Both the position numbers and the translations under genes were made by a program. From NCBI RefSeq assembly GCF_900104845.1, contig NZ_FNSR01000001.1:806001-870000 (forward strand): a stretch of DNA of 64,000 nt, read 5' to 3'. Below the pieces are notes generated by a model. That model saw only the letters and a program-made list of their open reading frames with translations, made no database searches and was not told where the DNA came from. This DNA is from Paraburkholderia caballeronis. GTDB taxonomy: Bacteria; Pseudomonadota; Gammaproteobacteria; Burkholderiales; Burkholderiaceae. Positions 51,651-60,903 of the stretch are shown piece by piece (within the stretch, counting starts at the first letter, position 1; every line of letters begins with the position of its first letter).

Positions 51651-51845
51651 GGTCGACAGGTTTTCCGTGGAAATGCGCGAACTTTAGCGCCGATTAGAGA
51701 AATTTGTCTAGTTTTCCCGGTGGGTTGGGCCGCTTTCGCCGTCGGGTGCGGGGGTGCGCTTTCGCGATCTCCAGTCAAAAGCGCATAAAACCATGGCAAA
51801 AACTGCCGTTCGGCGTGCAAGCTCAGGTCAAATGTTCCACTGCGG

Positions 51846-52394
51846 TCACAGCGCATCGAGCGTGTGGCGCAGCTCGTCCGGCTTGACTTGCCCTAATTTT
51901 GTCGAGCGAACGGCGCCTTTGGCGTCGATCACGACGGTGAACGGCAGGCCGCCCGCGTTGTTGCCGAACGCGCGCGCGATGTCCGCGCCGCCGAAGCCGG
52001 CGATGTACACCGGGTAATCGACCTTCACCTTTTGCAGGAACGCTTTCACGTTCGCGGCCGAATCGACGCCGAGGCCGACGAACTGGATGCCCTTTTTCGC
52101 GTACTCGCGCTGGAGCGCGGAAAGTTCCGGCATCTCCTGCACGCACGGGCCGCACCACGACGCCCAGAAATTCACGACGATCGGCCGGCCCTTGTACGGC
52201 GCGAGCGACTGCGGCTTGCCGTCCGCGTTCGTGACGGCCGCCGTCCACAACTGGCCGACCGCGTCCGGCTGCACGGCCGCCGACGCGGCGTGCGCCGTGC
52301 CGGACAGGCCGGTCGGGAGAAGTCCGGCGAGCGCGCTGGCGCCGGCCGCGACCGCCGCCACCGTGGCGGCGGCGAGAATCCGCTGTCTGTTCAT
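51846..52394 (-). CDS. TlpA-like exported thioredoxin-fold protein
   Basis: Periplasmic thiol-disulfide oxidoreductase of the TlpA/ResA group. The 182-residue product has a signal region with a long Ala-rich hydrophobic stretch and likely cleavage after TAHA near residue 36; an N-terminal anchor is possible. The active site is WCGPC (C81, C84) in VVNFWASWCGPCVQEMP, and cis-Pro is in GGLPFTVVID. It may help reduce apocytochrome c or other envelope proteins; the partner is not known. It follows the unrecognised gene at 52417 by 22 bases. Confidence 0.92.
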   Translation of the reverse strand: MNRQRILAAATVAAVAAGASALAGLLPTGLSGTAHAASAAVQPDAVGQLWTAAVTNADGKPQSLAPYKGRPIVVNFWASWCGPCVQEMPELSALQREYAKKGIQFVGLGVDSAANVKAFLQKVKVDYPVYIAGFGGADIARAFGNNAGGLPFTVVIDAKGAVRSTKLGQVKPDELRHTLDAL

Positions 52395-52416
52395 CGCTGC
52401 TTGTGTTCTTCGTGGG

Positions 52417-53061
52417 TCAGTTGGGGGAGGAGGTCGCGCCGTTCTCGTCGAGCAGCGCCTGCAACGCCTGCAGGTTCGCGCGCGACACCCGGCCCCGCCC
52501 GTCCGCGCGGACCGCGCCGCGCAGATCGTCGGTATCGTACAGCGCGACGTGGATGCCGACCGGCTCGTCGTCGCGCGACGCTCTCCACAGGAAGCTCAGT
52601 GTCTCGACGTAGCCGCGCGCCGCGAAGTGGCGCGTCTCGGACACGTCGTACTGCACGTTCGCGTTCAGCAGATAGATCGCCACTTCCTTCGGGTTGTCGC
52701 AAAAGCTCTGCAAATGGATGTCCGAATGCTCGCCGGCCGTGCCGTTCAGCACCGCGCCGGTCAGATACGGACTGAACGCTTCGAGCCGCCGCATCCAGTC
52801 GAGCGCGATCTCGCGCAGCCGCCGCAGCACCGCCGGCTGGCTTTCGCCCTGAAACAGGGCCTGATATTCGCGGATTTCCTCCTCGATCTGGTCGTTGTCC
52901 GGCAACCAGGCGCCTTCGACGCGGGCCTCCCCGACGACCTGTCGCGCAGCCTTGCGCTTGGCTGTCGAGTAATCGAGCCCATCCTCGGCAATCATCCGCG
53001 CGGCCGCGATGGCGATTTCCTCGCGCACGCGCTGCGGATCGAAATGTGATCTGCGAACCAT
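52417..53061 (-). CDS. Conserved protein with nucleotidyltransferase-like motif (unrecognised)
   Basis: I do not recognise a named family. The 214-residue product starts at ATG 53061. Residues 10-45 form a helical segment that looks superficially like a TetR N terminus (REEIAIAAARMIAEDGLDY). The middle has LNGTAGEHSDIHLQSF (residues 105-120), resembling the hG(S/T)...DhD strand of minimal nucleotidyltransferases but with His116 in the second acidic position. No clear ribosome site; a TATGAT lies only seven bases upstream. It is paired with the tlpA-like gene and divergent from mpl. Confidence 0.75.
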   Translation of the reverse strand: MVRRSHFDPQRVREEIAIAAARMIAEDGLDYSTAKRKAARQVVGEARVEGAWLPDNDQIEEEIREYQALFQGESQPAVLRRLREIALDWMRRLEAFSPYLTGAVLNGTAGEHSDIHLQSFCDNPKEVAIYLLNANVQYDVSETRHFAARGYVETLSFLWRASRDDEPVGIHVALYDTDDLRGAVRADGRGRVSRANLQALQALLDENGATSSPN

Positions 53062-53067
53062 CCGGCA

Positions 53068-53073
53068 ATCATA
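53068..53073 (-). promoter_or_regulatory. Candidate -10 directly upstream of the gene at 52417
   Basis: TATGAT on the minus strand ends seven bases before the ATG, so a transcript would start at or next to the start codon (leaderless). No good -35 is present. Confidence 0.35.
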
Positions 53074-53138
53074 CTAGAGAACCGCCCGCGCCCCTGGCGG
53101 CGCCGGGGCGGCGGCCCGAAAACCGCGGGAGCGTCGGG

Positions 53139-53144
53139 TACAAT
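53139..53144 (+). promoter_or_regulatory. Candidate -10 for mpl
   Basis: TACAAT lies 90 bases before the mpl ATG in the divergent spacer. It has no matching -35, so this is tentative. Confidence 0.4.
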
Positions 53145-53233
53145 GACGGTCTTTGCTCAGGCGGCGAACGGCCGCCGTCCTGCATTTCCCTTCCCAACCC
53201 GGATTCACGACGCCCGCGCGGCGCGACAGGCTT

Positions 53234-54643
53234 ATGCACATCCATATCCTCGGCATCTGCGGCACGTTCATGGGCGGTCTCGCCGTGCTCGCGCGCAGCG
53301 CGGGCCACACGGTGACCGGCTGCGACGCCGGCGTGTACCCGCCGATGAGCACGCAGCTCGAAGCGCAGGGGATCCGGCTGATCGAAGGCTACGACGCGAG
53401 CCAGCTGGACCTGAAGCCGGATCTGTTCGTGATCGGCAACGTCGTCACGCGCGGCAACCCGCTGATGGAGGCGATCCTCGACCGCGGTCTGCCGTACGTG
53501 TCCGGTCCGCAATGGCTCGGCGAGCACGTGCTCGCGGACAAGTGGGTGCTCGCGGTCGCCGGCACGCATGGCAAGACGACCACCACGTCGATGCTCACGT
53601 GGCTGCTGGAGGACGCGGGGCTGAACCCCGGTTTCCTGATCGGCGGCGTGCCGCTGAACTTCGGCGTGTCCGCGCGGCTGACCGATTCGAGCTTCTTCGT
53701 GATCGAGGCGGACGAGTACGACACCGCGTTCTTCGACAAGCGGTCGAAGTTCGTCCATTACCGGCCGCGCACCGCGATCCTGAACAACCTCGAATTCGAT
53801 CACGCGGACATCTTCCCCGATCTCGCCGCGATCGAAACGCAGTTCCATCACCTTGTGCGCACGATTGCCGGCGTCGGCCGGATCGTCACGAACGGCCGCT
53901 CGGATGCGCTCGAACGCGTGCTCGCGCGCGGCTGCTGGAGCGAGGTCGAGCGCTTCGGCGTCGACGGCGGCTGGCTGGCGCTGCCCGCCGAAAGCGGCGT
54001 GCCGGTGGACGAACGGTTCGCGGTCTATCACGACAGCGAACGCGTCGGCGTCGTGGACTGGCAGATTCAGGGCGAGCACAACCGGCTGAACGCGCTCGCG
54101 GCGATCGCCGCCGCGCGCCACGTCGGCGTGCCGCCGGCGCAGGCCGCGCAGTCGCTCGCGACGTTCCGCAACGTGAAGCGGCGGATGGAAGTGCGCGGCA
54201 GCGTCGACGGCGTGACGGTGTACGACGACTTCGCGCACCATCCGACCGCGATCGACACGACGATCGCCGGGCTGCGCGCGCGCGTCGGCCGCGACAACAC
54301 GCGGATTCTCGCGGTGCTGGAGCCGCGCTCGAACACGATGAAGCTCGGCGTGATGAAGGCGCAGTTGCCGGCCAGCCTCGCGGATGCCGACCTCGTGTTC
54401 GGCTACGGCGCGTTGCACGGCCGCGACGCGCTCGGCTGGGACCTCGCGGCGGCGCTCGCGCCGCTCGGCGCGAAGGCGCACGCGTTCCACGAGATCGACG
54501 CGCTGGTGAAGGCGGTCGCCGCCGCCGCGCAGCCGGGCGACCAGGTGCTCGTGATGAGCAACGGCGGGTTCGGCGGCATCCACCAGAAGCTGCTCGACGC
54601 GTTGTCCGCGCGCGGCGTCGCGGCGGCGCGGAGCGGCACGTGA
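53234..54643 (+). CDS. mpl: Mpl, UDP-MurNAc:L-Ala-gamma-D-Glu-meso-DAP ligase
   Basis: Peptidoglycan-recycling ligase that joins salvaged tripeptide to UDP-MurNAc. The 469-residue product starts MHIHILGICGTFMGGLA at ATG 53234. The ATP loop [10 protein letters not shown] lies at residues 110-119, and EADEYDTAFFDKRSKF, NNLEFDHADIF and YDDFAHHPTAI distinguish it from MurC. The context is separate from the dcw cluster. With AmpD (37738) it completes a recycling route. It overlaps the next gene by four bases (GTGA). Confidence 0.97.
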   Translation: MHIHILGICGTFMGGLAVLARSAGHTVTGCDAGVYPPMSTQLEAQGIRLIEGYDASQLDLKPDLFVIGNVVTRGNPLMEAILDRGLPYVSGPQWLGEHVLADKWVLAVAGTHGKTTTTSMLTWLLEDAGLNPGFLIGGVPLNFGVSARLTDSSFFVIEADEYDTAFFDKRSKFVHYRPRTAILNNLEFDHADIFPDLAAIETQFHHLVRTIAGVGRIVTNGRSDALERVLARGCWSEVERFGVDGGWLALPAESGVPVDERFAVYHDSERVGVVDWQIQGEHNRLNALAAIAAARHVGVPPAQAAQSLATFRNVKRRMEVRGSVDGVTVYDDFAHHPTAIDTTIAGLRARVGRDNTRILAVLEPRSNTMKLGVMKAQLPASLADADLVFGYGALHGRDALGWDLAAALAPLGAKAHAFHEIDALVKAVAAAAQPGDQVLVMSNGGFGGIHQKLLDALSARGVAAARSGT

Positions 54644-55215
54644 TTCTCTACCTGCACGGCTTCCGGTCGTCGCCGCAGTCGTTCAAGGCGCGGCTGCTCG
54701 CGGCGCGCCTCGTCGAACTCGGCCGCGAACGCGAGTGGTGCTGCCCGACGCTGCCGGTGTCGCCGGCCGACGCGGTCGCGCTCGCGGAACGCGAAGTCGA
54801 ACGCGCGGCGCAGCCGGGCGAGCGCGTGACGGTGATCGGCAGTTCGCTCGGCGGCTATTTCGCGACGTATCTCGCGGAGCGGCACAACTGGCGCGCGGTG
54901 CTGCTGAACCCGGCGGTGGTGCCGGACCGCGACCTGAGCGGCTACCTCGGCGAGCAGCCGCTATGGCACGGCGGCGGCAGCATCGTCGTCGAGCCGCGTC
55001 ATCTGGACGAGCTGCGCGCGCTGAACGTCGCGTCGGTCACGCAGCCCGAACGCTATTATCTGTTTGCCGCGACCGGCGACGAGGTGCTCGACTACCGCGA
55101 AATGCTCGCGCGTTATCCGGGCGTGCGCACGCGGCTGATCGAAGGCAGCGACCATGGCATCAGCGAATTCGCCGACTACGTCGACGACGTGATCGCATTC
55201 TGCGACGCGCGCTGA
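54640..55215 (+). CDS. yqiA: YqiA-like alpha/beta-hydrolase (esterase)
   Basis: Small cytoplasmic esterase family; the natural substrate is unknown. The 191-residue product starts at GTG 54640 (MILYLHGFRSSPQSFKA), overlapping the mpl stop. The nucleophile is Ser69 in VIGSSLGGYFA; the acid is probably in FAATGDEVLDY and the catalytic His in EGSDHGISEF. HGF near the N terminus supplies the oxyanion region. Co-transcription with mpl is likely from the overlap. Confidence 0.9.
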   Translation: MILYLHGFRSSPQSFKARLLAARLVELGREREWCCPTLPVSPADAVALAEREVERAAQPGERVTVIGSSLGGYFATYLAERHNWRAVLLNPAVVPDRDLSGYLGEQPLWHGGGSIVVEPRHLDELRALNVASVTQPERYYLFAATGDEVLDYREMLARYPGVRTRLIEGSDHGISEFADYVDDVIAFCDAR

Positions 55216-55251
55216 CGTGGCCGGCCGCGCCGCACCCTGGGCGTGCGGCGC

Positions 55252-55267
55252 CTCTATATGTATACAG
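55252..55267 (+). promoter_or_regulatory. LexA-like palindrome upstream of the RNase II gene
   Basis: The 16-mer matches CTGTATATATATACAG at 14 of 16 positions. The right half (ACAG) is intact, but the left half reads CTCT. It lies 53 bases before the GTG start. It could equally be an AT-rich promoter element. Confidence 0.35.
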
Positions 55268-55319
55268 CGCCGCCGCGGGCAGCAGCCGCGGCGGTCGCGA
55301 GTCTGAACGAGAGTATTGA

Positions 55320-57470
55320 GTGAACGTCTTCTTTGAGGAATCGGGCAGTTTCAAGGCCGGCAGCGTGCTGTCGCGCCAGGGCGATGCGTTTCAGGTCGAG
55401 TTGCCGGGCGGACGCCGCGCGAAGGTGCGCGCGAAGGACGTGCTGATCGAATTCGACAATCCGGCCGCGGGCGCATTGATGGAGCAGGCGGACGCCGCCG
55501 CGCAGGAGATCGACCTCGACTTCCTGTGGGAATGCGCGCCGCCCGACGAGTTCGCGTTTACGGCGCTCGCGGACGAATATTTCGGTTCGGGTTACGGCCC
55601 GGTCGAGCGCGCGGCGCTGGTGCTGCGGCTGCACGGCTCGCCGGTGTACTTCCGCCGCAAGGGGCGCGGCCAGTATCAGCGCGCGCCGGAAGAGCAGTTG
55701 AAAATGGCGCTCGCGTCGCTGGAGCGCAAGCGCCAGCAGGCGATCGTGCAGGCCGGCTACGAGGACGAGCTGAAGGCGGGCAAGCTGCCGGCCGCGTTCG
55801 AGGGCAAGGCGCTCGGGCTGCTGACGCGGCCCGACAAGAATTCGATCGAATACAAGGCGCTCGAAGCGGCGGCCGCCGCGCGCGGCATCTCGACCGCGCG
55901 GCTGATGCTCGAATGCGGCGGCATCGCGTCGCCGCGCGCGCTGCACGAGGCGCGTTTCCTCGCCGAATTCTTCCCGCACGGCACCGGCTTCCCGCCGGTC
56001 GAGGTCGGTCCGCTGCCCGACGATCTGCCGGATGCGGACGCGAACGTCGAGGCGTTCTCGATCGACGACGTGACGACCACCGAAATCGACGACGCGTTCT
56101 CGGTCGAGCATCTGGCGGACGGCCGCGTGCGGATCGGCATCCACATCGCGGCGCCCGCGCTCGGCATCGCGCGCGGCGACACGGCCGACACGGTCGCGCG
56201 CGCGCGCCTGTCGACGGTCTACATGCCGGGCGACAAGATCACGATGCTGCCGGACGACTTCGTCGACGCGTTCACGCTGAAGGAGGGCGGGATGCGGCCG
56301 GCGCTGTCGCTGTACAGCATCGTCAATCGCGACACGCAGGAAATCGTCGCGACCGAGACGCGCGCGGAACGCGTGTTCGTGAAGAGCAATCTGCGGCACA
56401 ACACGCTCGACGAGATCGTCAACGAGGAAACGCTCGCGGCCGGCACCGGCGAGTATCCGCACAAGGCGGACATCGCGGTGCTGTGGCCGTTCGCGCAGGC
56501 GCTGTTCGAGAAGCGCCAGCAGGCGCGCGCCGGTTACGGGCTGCGCCGCGAGGTGCAGCGCAACACCGACTTCAATTTCTACGTCGAAGGCGAGCACGTG
56601 ACGATCACGCCGCGCCGGCGCGGCTCGCCGCTCGACCTGATCGTCGCGGAACTCGCGATCCTCGCGAACTCGACGTGGGGCGCGCTGCTGAACGATCACG
56701 GCGTGCCCGGCATCTACCGGTCGCAGCGCGCGTTCGGCGCGCCGGGCGGCCCGAAGCGCACGCGGATGCAGACCACCGCCGCGCCGCACGAGGGCCTGGG
56801 CGTCGCGCAGTATGCGTGGAGCACGTCGCCGCTGCGCCGCTACGTCGATCTGGTCAACCAGTGGCAACTGCTCGCGTGCGTGCAGCACGGCGTCGCCGCG
56901 AAGCTCGTCGCGCCGTTCAAGCCGAAGGACGCGGACCTGTTCGCGGTCGTGCAGGGCTTCGACGAGACGTACACCGCGTATGCGGACCACCAGCGGCGGA
57001 TGGAGTACTTCTGGTGCCTGCGCTGGCTGCAGCAGGAGAACCGCCGCCAGTTCGCGGCGACCGTCGTGAAGGACGACCTCGTGCGCTTCGAGGAAGTGCC
57101 GCTGCTGATGCACGTGCCGGGGCTCGGCGTGCATGCGCGCGGCACGCGCGTGCTGCTCGAACTGATGTCGGTCGACGAGCTGACGATCGAGGCGTCGGTG
57201 CGGATGCTGCACGTGCTCGACGCGCCGACCGTGACGAGCGGCGCGGAAGCGGGCGATGAAGGCGACGACGCGGGCGACGACGAAGAACTGATCGAGGCGT
57301 CGGACGAGTCGGCCGAGAGCGAGGCCGAGGCGCTCGCGGAGGCCGGCGAGGCAGGCGAGACCGAAGCCGGCGAGACCGAAGCCGGCGGGAACGAACCGGA
57401 AAACGGGCCAGGCGAGGACGGTGAATCCGCCGAGCCGGCGACGCACCACGCGGCGGGGTCGCGCGAATGA
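55320..57470 (+). CDS. rnb: RNase II-family exoribonuclease (RNB domain)
   Basis: 3'-to-5' exoribonuclease of the RNase II/R superfamily. The 716-residue product starts at GTG 55320 ([15 protein letters not shown]). The N-terminal region replaces canonical cold-shock domains. The RNB catalytic motif is at about residues 246-260 ([15 protein letters not shown], with the metal-binding aspartates), then [16 protein letters not shown] and [18 protein letters not shown] degenerate S1-like end is followed by an acidic, Glu/Ala/Gly-rich tail of about 75 residues. It overlaps aroE by four bases. Exact subfamily is uncertain. Confidence 0.9.
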   Translation: MNVFFEESGSFKAGSVLSRQGDAFQVELPGGRRAKVRAKDVLIEFDNPAAGALMEQADAAAQEIDLDFLWECAPPDEFAFTALADEYFGSGYGPVERAALVLRLHGSPVYFRRKGRGQYQRAPEEQLKMALASLERKRQQAIVQAGYEDELKAGKLPAAFEGKALGLLTRPDKNSIEYKALEAAAAARGISTARLMLECGGIASPRALHEARFLAEFFPHGTGFPPVEVGPLPDDLPDADANVEAFSIDDVTTTEIDDAFSVEHLADGRVRIGIHIAAPALGIARGDTADTVARARLSTVYMPGDKITMLPDDFVDAFTLKEGGMRPALSLYSIVNRDTQEIVATETRAERVFVKSNLRHNTLDEIVNEETLAAGTGEYPHKADIAVLWPFAQALFEKRQQARAGYGLRREVQRNTDFNFYVEGEHVTITPRRRGSPLDLIVAELAILANSTWGALLNDHGVPGIYRSQRAFGAPGGPKRTRMQTTAAPHEGLGVAQYAWSTSPLRRYVDLVNQWQLLACVQHGVAAKLVAPFKPKDADLFAVVQGFDETYTAYADHQRRMEYFWCLRWLQQENRRQFAATVVKDDLVRFEEVPLLMHVPGLGVHARGTRVLLELMSVDELTIEASVRMLHVLDAPTVTSGAEAGDEGDDAGDDEELIEASDESAESEAEALAEAGEAGETEAGETEAGGNEPENGPGEDGESAEPATHHAAGSRE

Positions 57471-58327
57471 GCGCGGCGGATACGGGCGTCGAGCGTTACG
57501 CGGTGATCGGCAATCCGGTTGCGCACAGCAAGTCGCCGTCGATCCACGCGCAGTTCGCGCAGCAGACCGACGAGCGGATCGTGTACGACCGCGTGCTTGC
57601 GCCGGTCGATGGTTTCGTCGCGGAGGTGCGCGCGTTCGTCGCGAACGGCGGGCGCGGGCTGAACGTGACGGTGCCGTTCAAGCTCGAAGCGCACGCGCTC
57701 GCGGACCGGCTGTCGCCGCGCGCGGCGGCGGCGGGCGCGGTGAACACGCTGCGCTTCGACGCGGACGGCATTTTCGGCGACAACACGGACGGCTTCGGGC
57801 TCGTGCGCGACATCGAAGCGAATCTCGGCGTTACGCTGCGCGGCGCGCGGGTGCTGCTGCTCGGCGCGGGCGGCGCGGCGCGCGGCGTCGTGTTGCCGAT
57901 GCTGGAGCGCGGCCCGCGCGAACTGACGATCGTGAACCGCACGGCCGCGAAGGCCGACGCGCTGGTCGCGCAGTTCGCGGAGGCCGCGCGCGCCGCCGGC
58001 TGCGCACTGAACGGCGGCGGCCCGCAGGCCGTCGAGCCGCGGCCTTACGACGTGATCGTCAACGCGACCGCCGGCAGTCTCGACGCGGCGCTGCCGGACT
58101 GCGACGAGCGCGCGTTCGGCGCGGGCACGCTCGCGTACGACATGATGTACGGCGCGCAGCCGACCGTGTTCATGCGCCACGCGCAGTCGCTCGGCGCGCG
58201 CGCGGCGGACGGCCTCGGGATGCTGGTCGAGCAGGCCGCCGAATCGTTTTACGTGTGGCGCGGCGTGCGGCCCGACAGCGCGCCGGTGCTGGCCGCGCTG
58301 CGCGCCCAACTGGCCGCGCAGACGTAG
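57467..58327 (+). CDS. aroE: AroE, shikimate dehydrogenase
   Basis: NADPH-dependent reduction of 3-dehydroshikimate, two steps after AroQ (51195). The 286-residue product starts [17 protein letters not shown] at ATG 57467. The substrate site has [12 protein letters not shown], catalytic Lys72 in NVTVPFK and Asp108 in DNTDGFG. The cofactor loop is [11 protein letters not shown] followed by VNRT, a NADP signature. It is coupled to the RNase II gene by the ATGA overlap and followed by mtgA after 32 bases. Confidence 0.96.
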   Translation: MSAADTGVERYAVIGNPVAHSKSPSIHAQFAQQTDERIVYDRVLAPVDGFVAEVRAFVANGGRGLNVTVPFKLEAHALADRLSPRAAAAGAVNTLRFDADGIFGDNTDGFGLVRDIEANLGVTLRGARVLLLGAGGAARGVVLPMLERGPRELTIVNRTAAKADALVAQFAEAARAAGCALNGGGPQAVEPRPYDVIVNATAGSLDAALPDCDERAFGAGTLAYDMMYGAQPTVFMRHAQSLGARAADGLGMLVEQAAESFYVWRGVRPDSAPVLAALRAQLAAQT

Positions 58328-58359
58328 CGGCGCGCGTTCCCGAACGGAGACCGGCGACG

Positions 58360-59082
58360 ATGCCCGCAACGAGACGCGCGCGTTCCCCTGGCTTCGGCCG
58401 CTGGCTCGGGTACGCGGGCGCCGTGTTCGCGACCGCGTGGCTCGCGACGCAACTGTTCTACTTCGCGCAGATCGCCGCGTGGAACGTCGTGAATCCGCGT
58501 TCGACCGCGTTCATGCGCTCGGACGCGGCGCGGCTCGCGCGCGAGCGGCCGGACCTCGCGATCCAGCGCACGTGGGTGCCGTACGACCAGATTTCGCGCA
58601 ACCTGAAGCGCGCGATCATCGCGTCCGAGGACGCGAACTTCGCGAACAACAGCGGCTACGAAACCGATGCGATCCTGCAGGCGTGGGAGCGCAACCGTGC
58701 GCGCGGGCATATCGTGCGCGGCGGTTCGACGATCACGCAGCAACTCGCGCGCAACCTGTTCCTGTCGCGCGAACGCAGCTACATCCGCAAGGCGCAGGAA
58801 CTGATCATCACGTGGATGCTGGAGACGCTGCTCGACAAGGAGCGCATCTTCGAGATCTATCTGAACTCGGTCGAGTGGGGGAATGGCGTGTATGGCGCCG
58901 AGGCCGCCGCGCGCTACTACTTCCATACGCCGGCCGCGAAACTCAGCGCGGGCCAGGCGGCGCGGCTCGCGGTGATGCTGCCGCAGCCGCGCTATTTCGA
59001 CGAGCATCGCGGCTCGCCGTATCTCGCGCAGCGCGCGGCGGTGATCGCACGGCGGATGGGGGCGGCGGAACTGCCGCAGTAG
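58360..59082 (+). CDS. mtgA: MtgA, monofunctional peptidoglycan glycosyltransferase
   Basis: GT51 enzyme polymerising lipid II without a transpeptidase domain. The 240-residue product starts at ATG 58360 with CGGAGA upstream. It has one N-terminal membrane helix (about residues 17-40) and the GT51 motifs: ASEDANF (Glu90 catalytic), [43 protein letters not shown] and the later LPQPRYF. aroE-mtgA adjacency is common in beta-proteobacteria. It acts on the same lipid II made by the dcw enzymes. Confidence 0.96.
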   Translation: MPATRRARSPGFGRWLGYAGAVFATAWLATQLFYFAQIAAWNVVNPRSTAFMRSDAARLARERPDLAIQRTWVPYDQISRNLKRAIIASEDANFANNSGYETDAILQAWERNRARGHIVRGGSTITQQLARNLFLSRERSYIRKAQELIITWMLETLLDKERIFEIYLNSVEWGNGVYGAEAAARYYFHTPAAKLSAGQAARLAVMLPQPRYFDEHRGSPYLAQRAAVIARRMGAAELPQ

Positions 59083-59130
59083 GTCGGCCGGCTCGCGCCA
59101 CCGTCAACACAAACGCAAACGCGTCGCCCG

Positions 59131-59955
59131 TTACTGCCGCGCGAGCCGCGCGTTATCCGGCATCGGCAGGTTGTAGTTGGTGCGGAACGGGTTGATGTCG
59201 AGGCCGCCGCGCCGCGTATAACGCGCATAGACCGCGAGCTTGATCGGCTTGCACGCGTGCAGGATGTCGACGAACATCCGCTCCGCGCACTGTTCGTGAA
59301 AGCCGGTGTGGTTGCGATACGAGATGATGTAGCGCAGCAGCCCTGCGTGGTCGATCTGCGGCCCCACGTAGTGAATCTGCACGCTGCCCCAGTCCGGCTG
59401 GCCGGTGACCGGGCAGTTCGATTTCAGCAGGTTCGAATACAGCGTCTCTTCGACCGGCGCTTCGTCGAACGTCGCCTTCAGCAGCGACGGGTCCGGATGA
59501 TAGACGTCCGTGTCGAGGTCGAGCCGGTCGAGCGACAGCCCTTCGAATTCCTCGAACTGAAGCTTGCCGAACGTCGCCGGCTGATCGAGCCGCACCGACA
59601 CCGACGCGCCGCACGCAGCCGACACGTCGCGCTTCAGCGTCTCGCGGACCACGTCGGCCGATTCGAACGGCGTCTGCGCGAACGAGCCGAGATACAGCTT
59701 GAACGACTTCGATTCGACGATGTTCGCCGAATCGGCGGGGATGAAGAATGTCGCGATTGCGATCTGCGGCTTGCCGCGCGCGTTCAGCCACGACAGTTCA
59801 TACGCGTTCCAGATGTCGGTGCCGAAGAACGGCAACTGCGCGCGGATGCCGATCGCCTCGCGCGCGGCGGCGCGCGGAATCGGAAAGAGCAGCGACGCGT
59901 CGTACTGCTCGCTGTAGGCGGCGGGTTTGCCGAGCGGGGATTGTTCGGGAGTCAT
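59131..59955 (-). CDS. queF: QueF, 7-cyano-7-deazaguanine reductase (long type)
   Basis: NADPH-dependent reduction of preQ0 to preQ1 in queuosine tRNA modification. The 274-residue product starts at ATG 59955 ([18 protein letters not shown]) and is the two-domain YqfD-like length. The QueF motif [12 protein letters not shown] is at residues 81-92, the nucleophile Cys181 in [13 protein letters not shown], and HEQCAERMF follows. It overlaps the 5'-nucleotidase gene by four bases. Confidence 0.96.
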   Translation of the reverse strand: MTPEQSPLGKPAAYSEQYDASLLFPIPRAAAREAIGIRAQLPFFGTDIWNAYELSWLNARGKPQIAIATFFIPADSANIVESKSFKLYLGSFAQTPFESADVVRETLKRDVSAACGASVSVRLDQPATFGKLQFEEFEGLSLDRLDLDTDVYHPDPSLLKATFDEAPVEETLYSNLLKSNCPVTGQPDWGSVQIHYVGPQIDHAGLLRYIISYRNHTGFHEQCAERMFVDILHACKPIKLAVYARYTRRGGLDINPFRTNYNLPMPDNARLARQ

Positions 59956-60875
59956 GATGCGTGTGCTGCGCTGTTTGCTACGTTCGCCACGCCGTTCGCG
60001 ACGTGCCCGGTCGCGGTGACCGTGCGCGCCGATTCGCAGTGGCGGATCTGGTCGTCGAAGAAAAAGTCGGGTTCGAACTCGCGCAGGAACGGTCCCTTGT
60101 CGAGTCCGCCGAGGAACATCGCTTCGTCGATTTCGATGTCCCAGGCCATCAGCGTGCGGATCGCGCGTTCGTGCGCCGGCGCGGAGCGCGCGGTGACGAG
60201 CGCGGTGCGGATCCGCATCTGCGCGTTGCGGTCCGCGAGTTTCTGCAACCGGTACAGCGCGTCGAGCAGCGGCCGGAGCGGCCCCGGCGCGAGCGGCAGT
60301 TCGCGGTTGTCGCGTTCGTGGCTGATGAACGTTTCGAGGCCGTCGCGCTGGAAGATGACCTCGGCTTCGTCGGAAAACAGCACCGCGTCGCCGTCGAACG
60401 CGATGCGGATCTCGTGCGCATTGCGTCCCGCCATTGTCGCCGATTCCGGAAAGACGCGCGCGGCCGGGAAACCGGCGTCGAGCGCGCCGCGCACGTCGTC
60501 CTGGTTCGCGGACAGGAACAGCGACGCGTTCAGCGGCTTCAGGTAGCCATAAGGCGGCCGCCCGCGCGTGAACACCCCGCGCTGGATTTCGAGCTGGTGC
60601 TCGCGGCACGAGCTGAACGCGCGCAGCCCGCTGATCGGATCGCTGCGCGACAGGATCACGACCTCGACGCGATGCGCGTCCGTGTTCAGCGCGAGCAGCT
60701 TGCGGATCAGCGGGAACGCGACGCCCGGCCGGGCCGGCACCTTCAGCCGTTCGCGCTGCAATGCTTCGTACGCGCGCAGGTCGCCGGCCTCGAACACGCG
60801 GTTCTCCTCCTCGAAGTCGAACAGCGCGCGCGACGAGATCGCGACGACCAGCTTGTCGGTGAGCGAGACGGGCAT
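59952..60875 (-). CDS. Cytosolic 5'-nucleotidase (cN-I-like family)
   Basis: Dephosphorylates nucleoside monophosphates; the family resembles eukaryotic cN-IA. The 307-residue product starts [25 protein letters not shown]-like segments include [41 protein letters not shown] and the C-terminal [25 protein letters not shown] 60875 is 28 bases after the ilvA stop, and the stop overlaps queF. The family assignment is by recalled motifs and the physiological nucleotide is unknown. Confidence 0.88.
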   Translation of the reverse strand: MPVSLTDKLVVAISSRALFDFEEENRVFEAGDLRAYEALQRERLKVPARPGVAFPLIRKLLALNTDAHRVEVVILSRSDPISGLRAFSSCREHQLEIQRGVFTRGRPPYGYLKPLNASLFLSANQDDVRGALDAGFPAARVFPESATMAGRNAHEIRIAFDGDAVLFSDEAEVIFQRDGLETFISHERDNRELPLAPGPLRPLLDALYRLQKLADRNAQMRIRTALVTARSAPAHERAIRTLMAWDIEIDEAMFLGGLDKGPFLREFEPDFFFDDQIRHCESARTVTATGHVANGVANVANSAAHAS

Positions 60876-60903
60876 GACGGGGCGAAGTCCGGGCGGCGGC
60901 GGA

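Noticed and set aside
53143..54640. Extension of the yqiA frame upstream through mpl to give about 690 residues
   Set aside because: The upstream part is an Arg-rich shadow of mpl. The GTG at 54640 gives the compact hydrolase with the correct N-terminal LYLHGF strand.
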